Below are positions 8,470 to 16,465 of a stretch of DNA of 64,000 nt, piece after piece (positions within the stretch are counted from its first letter, which is position 1; every line of letters starts with the position of its first letter). The DNA is from Microbacterium sp. Root53. GTDB lineage: Bacteria > Actinomycetota > Actinomycetes > Actinomycetales > Microbacteriaceae. The notes beneath the pieces are model-generated. The model was given only the letters and a program-made list of their open reading frames with translations. It searched no databases and was not told the origin of the DNA. The stretch lies in NCBI RefSeq assembly GCF_001426925.1, contig NZ_LMFR01000012.1, positions 283,331-347,330 on the forward strand. The letters run 5' to 3'. Made by a program: the position numbers and the translations under genes.

Positions 8470-9792
8470 GTGAAGCAGCAGCTGTCCCTGGCCGAGGCCC
8501 GCCGCACCGCCCTCGCGGCGCAGGGCTTCGCTCGGCCTCGCCCGCAGTCCCCCACGGCGCGTCACCTCGGAGGCGCGATCGCCCGCATGGGGGCGCTGCA
8601 GATCGACTCCGTGAACGTGTTCGCCCGCTCGCACTACGTGCCGCTGTTCTCGCGGCTCGGCCCTTACGACACCGCCCGCCTCGACCGGCTGGTGCTGCGG
8701 CACGGGGCGAACGGCCGGCCGCGCGCGACGGGCGCCTACTTCGAGTACCTCGGCCACGAGGCGACGTTCCTCCCGGTCGAGGACTGGCCGCTGTGGCGGT
8801 TCCGGATGGACGCCATGCGCGCCAAGTACGGCGGCCCGGGCAGCTGGTACGCCGAGAACGCCGCGACGGTCGAGTGGGTGCGCGCCGAGCTGGCTTCGCG
8901 CGGGCCGCTGCGGCCCGCGCAGATCGAGTCGGACGCGCACCGCGGCGCGCGCGGGCCCTGGTGGGACTGGGATGTCGTCAAGCGCGCGCTCGAGATGATG
9001 TGGCGCTTCGGCGAGGTCGCGATCGCCGGACGAAGGGGCTTCGAGCGCCGGTACGGGCTCACGGAGCAGGTCATCCCGGCGGCGCTCCTCGACGTCGAGG
9101 TGAGCAGTGAGGATGCGATCCGCGAGCTCATGCGCCGGGCCGCACGCGCGTCCGGCGTCGCGACGGCGTCCGACCTGGCCGACTACTACCGCATCCGCGA
9201 TCGCCGCGCCGTGCTGGCGGCGGTGCACGAGCTGGTCGACGCGGGCGAGCTCGCGCCGGTCGCGGTCGAGGGGTGGAACCGGGGCTCCTCTCCCCTGCCC
9301 GCGTGGGCGCACCGCGACGCGACGCTGCCACGCCGGATCACCGCCGCGACGGTGCTGACGCCGTTCGATCCCGTGGTGTGGTTCCGGGAGCGGGCCGAGC
9401 GGCTGTTCGACTTCGACTACCGGATCGAGATCTACACGCCGGCGGACCGGCGCCGCTACGGCTACTACTCGCTGCCCGTGCTCGTGGATGACCGCATCGT
9501 CGGCCGCGTGGATCTGAAGGCCGACCGCCCCGCGTCGACCCTGCGCGTACAGTCCGCGTGGTGGGAGGCCGGCGTGCCCGCGGCGACCGCGGAGCGGGTC
9601 GCGACGGCGCTCCGCGAGGCGGCCGCCTGGCAGGGTCTGGAGCGGATCTCGATCTCGACGTGGGGCGACGCGACCGCCGACCTCGCATTCGTGATGCCGG
9701 ATGCCGCCCGGCACGAGCGCCCCTCGGTCGAGCCGTCTTCCCCCGAGCCGGTCCCGGTGGAGGGGGGCGAGCCGGCGCTCGACCCCGCTTGA
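8470..9792 (+). CDS. YcaQ/AlkX-like winged-helix DNA glycosylase
   Basis: The 440-residue product belongs to the HTH_42 family. LQIDSVNVFARSHY carries the QxD motif that is catalytic in E. coli YcaQ, a glycosylase that unhooks interstrand DNA crosslinks. Downstream are the conserved YFEYLGHEATFLP and LTPFDPVVWFRERAERLFDFDYRIEIY blocks. GTG at 8470 was preferred over ATG at 8440 because it sits seven bases after a TAGGGT box and begins directly at the conserved KQQLSLAEARR helix. The stop abuts the convergent monooxygenase remnant with no gap. Confidence 0.85.
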   Translation: MKQQLSLAEARRTALAAQGFARPRPQSPTARHLGGAIARMGALQIDSVNVFARSHYVPLFSRLGPYDTARLDRLVLRHGANGRPRATGAYFEYLGHEATFLPVEDWPLWRFRMDAMRAKYGGPGSWYAENAATVEWVRAELASRGPLRPAQIESDAHRGARGPWWDWDVVKRALEMMWRFGEVAIAGRRGFERRYGLTEQVIPAALLDVEVSSEDAIRELMRRAARASGVATASDLADYYRIRDRRAVLAAVHELVDAGELAPVAVEGWNRGSSPLPAWAHRDATLPRRITAATVLTPFDPVVWFRERAERLFDFDYRIEIYTPADRRRYGYYSLPVLVDDRIVGRVDLKADRPASTLRVQSAWWEAGVPAATAERVATALREAAAWQGLERISISTWGDATADLAFVMPDAARHERPSVEPSSPEPVPVEGGEPALDPA

Positions 9793-10876
9793 TCAGCGAC
9801 GCGCGAAGTCCGGGGCATGCTCCGGACGGACGCCCACGCCGACCACGCGCGCGGGGACGGCGCTGAGCACGGGGGCCAGCCGCAGCAGACGCGCGACGGT
9901 GCGGGGCACCAGCGGCACCGTGCGACGCGCGAACGCCCGACGCAGACCGAGGTGCACGATGCGCTGCGCCGTCTGCGTGATGATCGTCGCCGGCGCGCGC
10001 CGGCGCTGCACGGCCGTCACGACGCGGTCGCTCATCCGACCCTGCAGCAGCGGCTCGGCGACGAGGGCGGCGGCGGCCACGCCGTCCTGCACCGCCAGGT
10101 TCACGCCCACGCCGCCGACGGGCGACATGGCGTGCGCGGCGTCCCCGATGCACAGCAGGCCGCGCGTCCACCACCGTCGCGCGCGGTTCAGCCGCACGTC
10201 CGGCAGGTGCACGTCGTCGAAGCCCACGTCCTCCATCGCGGCCGCGAGCTCCGGGACGGCCGCGGCGACCTCCGCGCGGAAGGCGCCGATCCCCGCGGCG
10301 CGCAGCTCGGGCTCGGAGCCCTTGGGGATCAGCATCGCCGCCTGCACGTAGTCGCCGCGCGGGATCAGGATGAACAGGCGCCCGCCCGCGCCCCGCGGCA
10401 GCAGGCTCCGCCCCACATCGACGGGCGCTTCGTCCGCGTCGCGCGCGGCGATCCGGAACCACAGCACATCGAACGACACGCGGAACTCGCGCATCCGGAG
10501 CCCCGCGAGCCGGCGCACGCACGATCCGCGGCCGTCCGCTCCGATCGTGAGCGGCGCGAGCAGCTCCTCGGTCATCCCGGTCGCGTGGTCCCGGCAGCGG
10601 ACGCCGACGACGGCGCCGTCGCGGCGGACGAGCTCGACCACCTCGGTGCGCATGCGCAGGTGGAAGCGCGGCTCCTGCCGGCCCGCGTCGGCCAGCAGAT
10701 CGAGGAAGTCCCACTGCGGCGCCATGGCGATGAATGGATGCGGGTGGCGCAGGCGCCCGAAGTCCGCGAGCGTGGCGACCGTGCCGTCCGCCGCGGGCAC
10801 GCGCACGCCGTCGAGGCGCGAGAACGGGATCCTCGCGAACTCGTCCGCGAGCCCCAGCCGGGTGCGACGGCGCCCG
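9793..10876 (-). pseudogene. 5'-truncated FAD-dependent monooxygenase
   Basis: The frame encodes the central and C-terminal parts of a PHBH-fold FAD monooxygenase: PHPFIAMAPQWDFLDLL, GADGRGSCVRRLAGL and the second FAD motif LLCIGDAAHAMSPVGGVGVNLA. The first 50-60 residues, with the GxGxxG dinucleotide-binding motif, are missing. The recognisable sequence begins at LGLADEFARIPFSRLDG (from about 10860), and the same frame upstream runs into the end of an ABC permease gene. A GTG at 10806 could still start a 337-residue product, but it would lack the primary FAD-binding loop. Truncation probably occurred when the neighbouring ABC genes were joined to it. Confidence 0.75.
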
Positions 10877-11701
10877 TCAGCCGAGGAAGAGGGCGCGCAG
10901 CCGCTTCGTCGTGAAGACCAGGCCGATGGCGATCATCACGACGTAGTAGAGGACGTGCCACAGGAGCCCGACGCTCAGCACGCCGGTCGTCAGTCCGCGG
11001 ACCAGCTCCACGCCGTGCCACAGCGGCAGCGCCATCACGATCTGCTGCACCCACTCCGGGTACACCGCGATCGGGTAGAACGTGGCCGAGAACAGGAACA
11101 TCGGCAGCAGGGCGAAGTTGATCCAGTCCATGTGCTGGAACGTCTTCATGTAGCTCGTGACGGCCATGCCGAGGCTCGCGAAGCCGAACGCGATCAGCAG
11201 CACCGCCGGGAGGGCCAGGATCGCGGTCCACGAGAGGGTGAGCCCCGCGAGCTGCATGATCGCCATGAAGCCGGTCGCGTAGAGCAGGCCCCGCAGCAGG
11301 GCGTACAGGATCTCGCCGAGCGCGACGTCCAGCGGCCCCAGCGACGTGGACAGCATGCCCTCGTAGAGCTTGCCGTAGTTGAGCTTGAAGAACACGTTCC
11401 AGGTGGAGTCGTAGATGGCCCCGTTCATGGCCGAGACGGCGAGCAGCGCGGGGGCGATGAACGCGGCGTAGCTCACCTCGACCCCCTGCGACGTCTGGAC
11501 GTCGCCGACGAGGGCGCCCAGACCGATGCCCATGGAGGCCAGGTAGAAGACCGGCTCGAAGAACCCGGAGAGGACGACGATCCAGCTCGACGACCGGGCC
11601 GCGACGAGTCCGCGCTCGACGACGGACCAGGGATTGCCCGCCCACAGGGCGCGCACTCCCCCGCGGCGCGTGGTGTCCTCGACGTCTGCCACCGCGGTCA
11701 T
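10877..11701 (-). CDS. ABC-2 type permease, third gene of an exporter operon
   Basis: The 274-residue product has a cytoplasmic N-terminus followed by six predicted membrane helices. It carries the ABC-2 signature area (PMFLFSATFYPIAVYPEWVQ) typical of DrrB/NodJ-like permeases. Its ATG overlaps the preceding permease stop by four bases (ATGA), so the two are translated in a coupled way. It is homologous to the preceding permease (SGTFYPLDTLPVWLQ there), so the channel is probably a heterodimer. The substrate, a drug, polysaccharide or lipid, cannot be told. Confidence 0.88.
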   Translation of the reverse strand: MTAVADVEDTTRRGGVRALWAGNPWSVVERGLVAARSSSWIVVLSGFFEPVFYLASMGIGLGALVGDVQTSQGVEVSYAAFIAPALLAVSAMNGAIYDSTWNVFFKLNYGKLYEGMLSTSLGPLDVALGEILYALLRGLLYATGFMAIMQLAGLTLSWTAILALPAVLLIAFGFASLGMAVTSYMKTFQHMDWINFALLPMFLFSATFYPIAVYPEWVQQIVMALPLWHGVELVRGLTTGVLSVGLLWHVLYYVVMIAIGLVFTTKRLRALFLG

Positions 11702-12555
11702 CGGGCGAGCCTCCGGACGAACACGCGACGGCCCCAGACGTACCCCGCCACGCACAGGGCGGCCAGGTACGTCACATGGACCGCGATCACCCCGGGCGCG
11801 ATGCCGGCCGAATAGGTGGCCGCTCGTCCGAGCTCGGAGCCGTGCCACAGGGGCGAGATCCAGCCGATCCACTGCAGCCACACGGGCAGTGTGTCGAGCG
11901 GGTAGAACGTGCCGGAGAACAGGAACATCGGCATGAACACGAAGCGCTGCACGAGCGCGAACTGGCCCTTGTCGTCCTGCAGCGAGCCGGCGTAGGCCAT
12001 GAGCGGGATGCCGAACGCGAGCCCGGCGAGCAGGCCGGCGGGGATGGCCAGCCACCCCGTCCCCGGCTGGGGCACGGACCCGAACAGCCACACGAACAGG
12101 TAGTACGCCGCGACCGCGACCGCCATCCGCGCGGCCGCACCCGCGATCACACCGTGCGTGATCTGCGGGCTCGACAGGGCGGAGGCGTTGAAGCCGTAGA
12201 AGTACCGCCGCCACTTGAACCCCGCCATGACCGGGTAGGTCATCTCCTCGGACGCGACCGCGATCGCGGCCGTGACCAGAAGGGCGGGCGCAACGAACAC
12301 CAGGTAGGGCACCTCGGTGCCGTGGTCGACGACGGGAACCCGGATGAGCGCGGCGAGCCCGAGCGCGAGACCCAGCAGGTACATGATCGGCTGCCCGACC
12401 GCGCCGACCACGATCGTCCATCCGTACGCCCGCATGGCGCGCACCATGTGCTCGGTGACGTACCAGCTGCCCCGGCGTCGCGGGCGGCGGCCCCACTCCA
12501 GGGCCTCGGCGCGCAGCTCGTCGAGAGTCGGCTGCGCCGTGCGCGTGGCGCTCAT
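11698..12555 (-). CDS. ABC-2 type permease, second gene of an exporter operon
   Basis: The 285-residue product has about 60 cytoplasmic residues at the N-terminus, including a basic RRPRRRGSW stretch, and then six membrane helices. The conserved MFLFSGTFYPLDTLPVWLQW and PLWHGSELGR motifs are typical of NodJ/DrrB permeases. ATG at 12555 overlaps the ATPase stop by four bases. With the ATPase and second permease it makes a complete ABC-2 exporter. Confidence 0.88.
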   Translation of the reverse strand: MSATRTAQPTLDELRAEALEWGRRPRRRGSWYVTEHMVRAMRAYGWTIVVGAVGQPIMYLLGLALGLAALIRVPVVDHGTEVPYLVFVAPALLVTAAIAVASEEMTYPVMAGFKWRRYFYGFNASALSSPQITHGVIAGAAARMAVAVAAYYLFVWLFGSVPQPGTGWLAIPAGLLAGLAFGIPLMAYAGSLQDDKGQFALVQRFVFMPMFLFSGTFYPLDTLPVWLQWIGWISPLWHGSELGRAATYSAGIAPGVIAVHVTYLAALCVAGYVWGRRVFVRRLAR

Positions 12556-13493
12556 TCGATCAGCGACCTTCCCGTCAGCCGCAGGAACACGTCCTCGAGG
12601 CTGGAGCGGCGCACGAGGCTCGTGATGGGCTGCAGGCCCGCCGCGGTGACGCGCTCGAGCACGGCCTCGCCGTCGTGCGCGTAGATCAGGATGCGGTCGG
12701 GCAGCACCTCGAGGCGATCGCCGATGCCCTGCAGCTGCGCGGCGACCTGCTCGTTGCGCTCGGAGCCGAAGCGCACCTCGAGGACCTCCCGGCTGGAGTG
12801 CTCGCGGATGAGCGATGCGGGCGTGCCCTCGGCCATGATGCGGCCGTGGTCGACCACGATCAGGCGGTCGCAGAGCTGCTCGGCCTCGTCCATGTAGTGC
12901 GTGGTCAGCACGAGCGTCGTGCCGCGCTCCTTCAGCCGGAACAGCCGGTCCCACAGCACGTGCCTCGCCTGCGGATCGAGGCCCGTGGTCGGCTCGTCGA
13001 GCAGCAGGATGCGCGGGTCGTTGATGAGCCCGCGGGCGATCGTGAGCCGGCGTTTCATGCCGCCCGAGAGCTGGTCGACCTTGCTCCTGGCCTTGTCCGA
13101 CAGCTGGGCGAACGCCAGCAGCTCGTCCGCTTTCTCGTGGCACACGCGGCTGGGCAGCCCGAAGTAGCGCCCGTAGATGTAGAGGTTCTCGCGCGCGTTG
13201 AGCTCGCCGTCGAGGTTGTCCTGCTGCGGCACGACCCCCAGCCGGGAGCGGATCTCGGGCCCGTAGCGGTCGGGATCCAGGCCGAGAATGGACAGCTCGC
13301 CGGCGGTGCGTGCCGAGACCGCGCCGATCATCTTCATGGTGGTCGACTTGCCGGCGCCGTTCGGGCCCAGCAGGCCGAACGACTCCCCCGGAGCCACCTC
13401 GAAGCTCAGCCCGTCGACCGCCACGAAGTCCGGCTTGCCCTTGACCTTGTACGTCTTGACGAGGCTCTGCGCGGAGATCACCGGTTCGGACAC
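12552..13493 (-). CDS. ABC transporter ATP-binding protein (DrrA/NodI-like)
   Basis: The 313-residue product has Walker A LLGPNGAGKSTTMKM (41-55), Q-loop VVPQQDNLDGELNARENL, signature LSGGMKRRLTIARGL, Walker B ILLLDEPTTGLDP and the H-loop LTTHYMDEAEQ. A roughly 80-residue C-terminal domain ends with SSLEDVFLRLTGRSL, typical of ABC-2 export ATPases. It energises the two permeases encoded downstream in the same coupled operon. The GTG start is six bases after TATGGT (complement of 13500-13505), so the operon mRNA is probably leaderless. Confidence 0.94.
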   Translation of the reverse strand: MSEPVISAQSLVKTYKVKGKPDFVAVDGLSFEVAPGESFGLLGPNGAGKSTTMKMIGAVSARTAGELSILGLDPDRYGPEIRSRLGVVPQQDNLDGELNARENLYIYGRYFGLPSRVCHEKADELLAFAQLSDKARSKVDQLSGGMKRRLTIARGLINDPRILLLDEPTTGLDPQARHVLWDRLFRLKERGTTLVLTTHYMDEAEQLCDRLIVVDHGRIMAEGTPASLIREHSSREVLEVRFGSERNEQVAAQLQGIGDRLEVLPDRILIYAHDGEAVLERVTAAGLQPITSLVRRSSLEDVFLRLTGRSLIE

Positions 13494-13499
13494 CGGACA

Positions 13500-13505
13500 A
13501 CCATA
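13500..13505 (-). promoter_or_regulatory. -10 box of the ABC-2 exporter operon
   Basis: TATGGT on the minus strand lies six bases before the GTG start of the ATPase gene, giving a predicted leaderless transcript. No convincing -35 hexamer was found. Confidence 0.45.
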
Positions 13506-13538
13506 TCCGCGGCCTCCGACAATGGGCAGACCCCGTTC

Positions 13539-13579
13539 GATCGTTGAGCGGAGCGAGCGCCAGCGAGCGGAGTCGAAAC
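13539..13579 (+). repeat. 40-base dispersed repeat, copy A (right-facing)
   Basis: The 41-base element starts GATCGTTGAGCGGAG and ends GTCGAAAC. Its inverse appears at 15141-15181 on the other side of the DUF222-HNH gene, with about 30 matching positions once two one-base gaps are allowed. Elements of this general form, GGTCGTTGAGC to GTCGAAAC, are to my knowledge dispersed in Microbacteriaceae genomes. It lies between the HNH gene stop and the ABC operon promoter. Confidence 0.7.
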
Positions 13580-13601
13580 ACAGGAGACCGCCACCTGCAC
13601 G

Positions 13602-14999
13602 TCAGAACGGCGGCGGGTCTGCGCCGAAGTCGGCGCGCGCGATCTCCGAGGACGCCTCGAACCGGACCACCGGGGTGGGTGTGTGCTTGTAGGCCTTGCC
13701 GGTGGGACTGATGACCTCCATCACGCCGCCCGGCCCGTGACGGAATCTCCACGCGGAGTTGTGTTTCAGGACGTGGTGGGCGCGGCACAGGTTGGCGAGG
13801 TTGCGGACGCTCGTGGGGCCGCCGCGGGAGTACGGGATGGTGTGGTCGTCCTCGCACCGGATCGCGGGCTGCCGGCAGCCGGGGAAGCGGCAGTGCTCGT
13901 CCCGGGCGATCAGGAACCGGCGCTGCGCCTTGGTCGGTGTATACGTGTCGACCGTCTTCAGGCACCCGGTGTCGGGATCCTGGAACAGGCGCGTCCAGGT
14001 CGCCGCCTCCCCTGCGAGGCGGCGCGCGGCCTCCGCGGGGATCGGGCCATAGCCGGCGAGGAACGCCGACTCGTCACCGACGCCGGTCAGTGACTGCCAC
14101 GGGACCGTGACCTGCACCGTCGCCTTGATCTTCGTCAGGGCATCCCCGCCCTGCTGGTCGATCAAATCCGCCGTGGGGAGCCCGGCGAGGGCGATCTCGG
14201 CGAACACGTCCGCCCGGATCTGATCCAACGTCCGCTCGTCGCCCTCGGCCTTCGTCCGGTAGATCGTGCGCGCCATCTGAGTGGCCCGGTCGTGCATCGC
14301 GTACACCGTCACGGCCGGGCCGATGTAGGTGAGCTCGCCCATCCCGTCCGGAAGCGGAGCCACGCTCACGGAGCGGTCGGCCATCGCCTCCTCGTGACGC
14401 TCCTCCAACGGCAGCGGCTCGATGTCGTCGGCGAGCTTCCGTGCGACCGACCCGAGCTGCCCGGCGGTGAGCTTCACCGCCCGTGGCAGGATGATCCGCT
14501 CGAACTCCGCCCGCGCGTCCTCATCCCGTGCGACCGACCCGAGCTGCCCGGCGGTGAGCTTCACCGCCCGTGGCAGGATGATCCGCTCGAACTCCGCCCG
14601 CGCGTCCTCATCCTCCAGACGACTGCCGGCGTCGACGATCGCCCGGACCTGGGCCTCCGAGATGCGCCCTTCCTCGAACACCGCGAACGTCGCCGGGAAC
14701 CCGTCAACCAGGTCGACGGACCATTCCATCCGCATCCGGATCGACCGGTCGGAGATCCGGGCGGCCACTCCGAACTCGGCAGCCATCGATCGGACCGGGT
14801 GCTCGAACTCCGATCCGATGCCGGCGCGGCGCATCTGCGCCTCCGCGATCGCCCGCGCTTCGGCGAGCCGCTTGGCCTGACGCGCCTGCGCCCTCGCGAT
14901 GACCGCCTGGTCCTCCAGAAACCCCTCGACCAGCTCCGACATGCGCGCCAGCTCACCCAGGGTGGGAGTCCACCCGGTCGAGTGCGCCTGTGTCGTCAT
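13602..14999 (-). CDS. DUF222/13E12-family HNH endonuclease protein
   Basis: The 465-residue product combines an N-terminal helical DUF222 region with a C-terminal HNH domain. The latter shows CRFPGC followed by EDDHTIPYSRGGP, LANLCRAHHVLKH: paired cysteines for zinc, the catalytic His and the Asn/His residues of the HNH fold. The family is that of the REP13E12 repeats of M. tuberculosis and is multicopy in many actinobacteria. Residues about 130-187 are an exact tandem duplication of a 29-residue block (DEDARAEFERII onward), encoded by a perfect 87-base DNA repeat. Inverted copies of a 40-base repeat flank the gene. Biological role unproven. Confidence 0.9.
   Translation of the reverse strand: MTTQAHSTGWTPTLGELARMSELVEGFLEDQAVIARAQARQAKRLAEARAIAEAQMRRAGIGSEFEHPVRSMAAEFGVAARISDRSIRMRMEWSVDLVDGFPATFAVFEEGRISEAQVRAIVDAGSRLEDEDARAEFERIILPRAVKLTAGQLGSVARDEDARAEFERIILPRAVKLTAGQLGSVARKLADDIEPLPLEERHEEAMADRSVSVAPLPDGMGELTYIGPAVTVYAMHDRATQMARTIYRTKAEGDERTLDQIRADVFAEIALAGLPTADLIDQQGGDALTKIKATVQVTVPWQSLTGVGDESAFLAGYGPIPAEAARRLAGEAATWTRLFQDPDTGCLKTVDTYTPTKAQRRFLIARDEHCRFPGCRQPAIRCEDDHTIPYSRGGPTSVRNLANLCRAHHVLKHNSAWRFRHGPGGVMEVISPTGKAYKHTPTPVVRFEASSEIARADFGADPPPF
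14440..14613. repeat. Perfect 87-base tandem duplication inside the HNH gene
   Basis: Positions 14440-14526 and 14527-14613 are identical base for base. The unit is 29 codons, so the reading frame is kept and the protein gains one 29-residue copy. Identity at third codon positions implies a very recent event or an assembly artefact. Confidence 0.95.
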
Positions 15000-15140
15000 G
15001 CTCCGATTCTTCCAGGGGCCACCGACATTCAGCGGGCCGGAAAGGGCAGATCAGGTCAGTGAACCGAATCTGTGGAGAAGTCGTCGGTACGGCACCCTGT
15101 GGACGAGCGGCGCGCCGGCCGGCAGGGAGGGTTCGGACAC

Positions 15141-15181
15141 GTTTCGACGCCGGCGCTGGCGCGCCTCCGCTCAACGACCGG
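15141..15181 (-). repeat. 40-base dispersed repeat, copy B (inverted relative to copy A)
   Basis: Reads GTTTCGAC at the left and CGCTCAACGACCGG at the right on the plus strand, the reverse complement of the element at 13539-13579 apart from its middle. It lies upstream of the HNH gene, so the two copies form an inverted pair around it. Confidence 0.7.
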
Positions 15182-15262
15182 AGGGTGGGCCGGCGCTGGC
15201 ACGCCTCCGCTCAACGACCGAAGGGGTGGGCCGGCGCTGGCACGCCTCCGCTCAACGACCGA
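15150..15262. repeat. Three tandem 40/41-base repeats between the HNH gene and lemA
   Basis: Copies starting CCGGCGCTGGC at 15150, 15190 and 15231 each run to CGCTCAACGACCG. The first is part of the full dispersed repeat; the other two lack its GTTTCGAC end. The array ends five bases before the lemA stop codon (on the minus strand), so it is the lemA 3' untranslated region and may stop transcription there. Confidence 0.8.
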
Positions 15263-15266
15263 AGGG

Positions 15267-15833
15267 TCAGAACTGGACGCGGGGCGGCTCGGCGATTGCG
15301 GCGCCGTCGACCACCTCGAAGAACTCCCGCTCGTGGAAGCCGAGGTTGCGTGCGAACAGGTTGTTCGGGAAGACCTTGATCTTGGTGTTCAGCTCGCGCA
15401 CGCCGCCGTTGTAGAACCGGCGCGACGCCTGGATCTTGTCCTCGGTGTCGACGAGGGCGTGCTGGAGCTGCAGGTAGTTCTGGCTGGCCTGGAGCTGCGG
15501 GTAGGCCTCCGCGACCGCGAACAGGCTCTTGAGCGCCTGCTGCAGGTGCCCCTCGGCGACGCCCGCCTCGGCGGGCCCCTGCGCAGAGAGGGTCTCGGCG
15601 CGTGCCCGGGTGACGTTCTCGAACACGGCCTTCTCGTGCGCCGCGTATCCCTTGACGGCCTCGATCAGGTTGGGGATCAGGTCCGCGCGGCGCTTGAGCT
15701 GCACCGTGATGTCGCTCCAGGCCTCGTCCACCCGCACGTTGAGCTGCACGAGCGAGTTGTACGTCGCCCACAGGTAGATGCCGGCGATGACGACGATCGC
15801 CAGCACGATGACGACAGGAATCAGCCATTCCAT
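15267..15833 (-). CDS. LemA family protein
   Basis: The 188-residue product has one N-terminal membrane anchor (about 3-24) and a long extracellular or cytoplasmic helical LemA domain with the hallmark block QLKRRADLIPNLIEAVKGYA and the FNGGVRELNTKI-like motif YNGGVRELNTKI. LemA proteins are widespread small membrane-anchored four-helix proteins of unknown function. GAGGGG precedes the ATG, and a TAGGAT -10 box lies on the minus strand at 15861-15866. Confidence 0.93.
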   Translation of the reverse strand: MEWLIPVVIVLAIVVIAGIYLWATYNSLVQLNVRVDEAWSDITVQLKRRADLIPNLIEAVKGYAAHEKAVFENVTRARAETLSAQGPAEAGVAEGHLQQALKSLFAVAEAYPQLQASQNYLQLQHALVDTEDKIQASRRFYNGGVRELNTKIKVFPNNLFARNLGFHEREFFEVVDGAAIAEPPRVQF

Positions 15834-15860
15834 CGGGAACCCCCCTCGGTGATTGCCCCC

Positions 15861-15974
15861 ATCCTAGACGCGGGTCCTCCCCGCACGATCGGCGGCCGCG
15901 GGACTCGCAGGGCCTCCCCATCGTCGCTCCGGGGACAGGTCCCCAGCGCGCTCGGAGCGCGCGCTTCCTAAAAT
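15861..15974. promoter_or_regulatory. Divergent promoters of lemA and the 15983 gene
   Basis: TAGGAT (complement of 15861-15866) would give lemA a short leader containing its ribosome binding site. TAAAAT (15969-15974) lies eight bases before the ATG at 15983 and implies a leaderless message on the plus strand. It is one of the more A/T-rich hexamers in the window. Confidence 0.5.
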
Positions 15975-15982
15975 GGGGCCGG

Positions 15983-16465
15983 ATGTCGACCCGAAGACAG
16001 CTGCGTGAAGCCCGGACCACGCTCGCCGCGAAGCCGGTGTTCGTCGACACCTCGGGACGCCGCATGCGCCGCGCCCGCATCGCCGGAACCGCGGCCGTCG
16101 GCGCGTCGCTCGCGTATCTCGCGCTGGTCGGCGCGGTGCTGCGGAGCGGCCCCGATGTGATGGGACCGCTCATGCCCACGACGCCGGAGCCGGGCGCCGC
16201 GGCGGCGACCCCCGCGCCGCGACCGACCCCGGTTGCGACGCCGGCGCCCGCCGCGCGGCCCACGACGGCGCCCGCTCCCGAGACCGTCGAGGTTCCGACG
16301 CCCGCCCCCACGCCTCAACCCGCCGTCACGACGCAGCCCGAGGCCGAGCCCGCCACGGCCGCCGTTCCGGCGCCGACCGCGGAGCCCGAGACCGCGACCG
16401 CGCCGGGCCGCAGCGGCGACGCCCCCGGCCGCGCCAAGAAGCCGACCGAGCCGCCGCGACCGTGA
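15983..16465 (+). CDS. Single-pass membrane protein with Pro/Ala/Thr-rich tail
   Basis: The 160-residue product has a basic cytoplasmic N-terminus, one membrane helix (about 34-53) and a long low-complexity region rich in Pro, Ala, Thr and Glu with repeated TPAP and APTAEPE units. Such a tail probably spans the cell wall. The last four bases of the gene overlap the GTG start of the polysaccharide deacetylase gene (GTGA), so the two are translationally coupled and may act together at the envelope. No family is recognised. Confidence 0.65.
   Translation: MSTRRQLREARTTLAAKPVFVDTSGRRMRRARIAGTAAVGASLAYLALVGAVLRSGPDVMGPLMPTTPEPGAAAATPAPRPTPVATPAPAARPTTAPAPETVEVPTPAPTPQPAVTTQPEAEPATAAVPAPTAEPETATAPGRSGDAPGRAKKPTEPPRP

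Noticed and set aside
13539..15181. A classical insertion sequence.
   Set aside because: No transposase motif (DDE, tyrosine or serine recombinase) and no target-site duplication is visible. Only an HNH gene is inside.
15150..15262. A CRISPR array.
   Set aside because: Three repeats follow one another with virtually no spacer, there are no cas genes, and the unit is shared with a dispersed genomic repeat.
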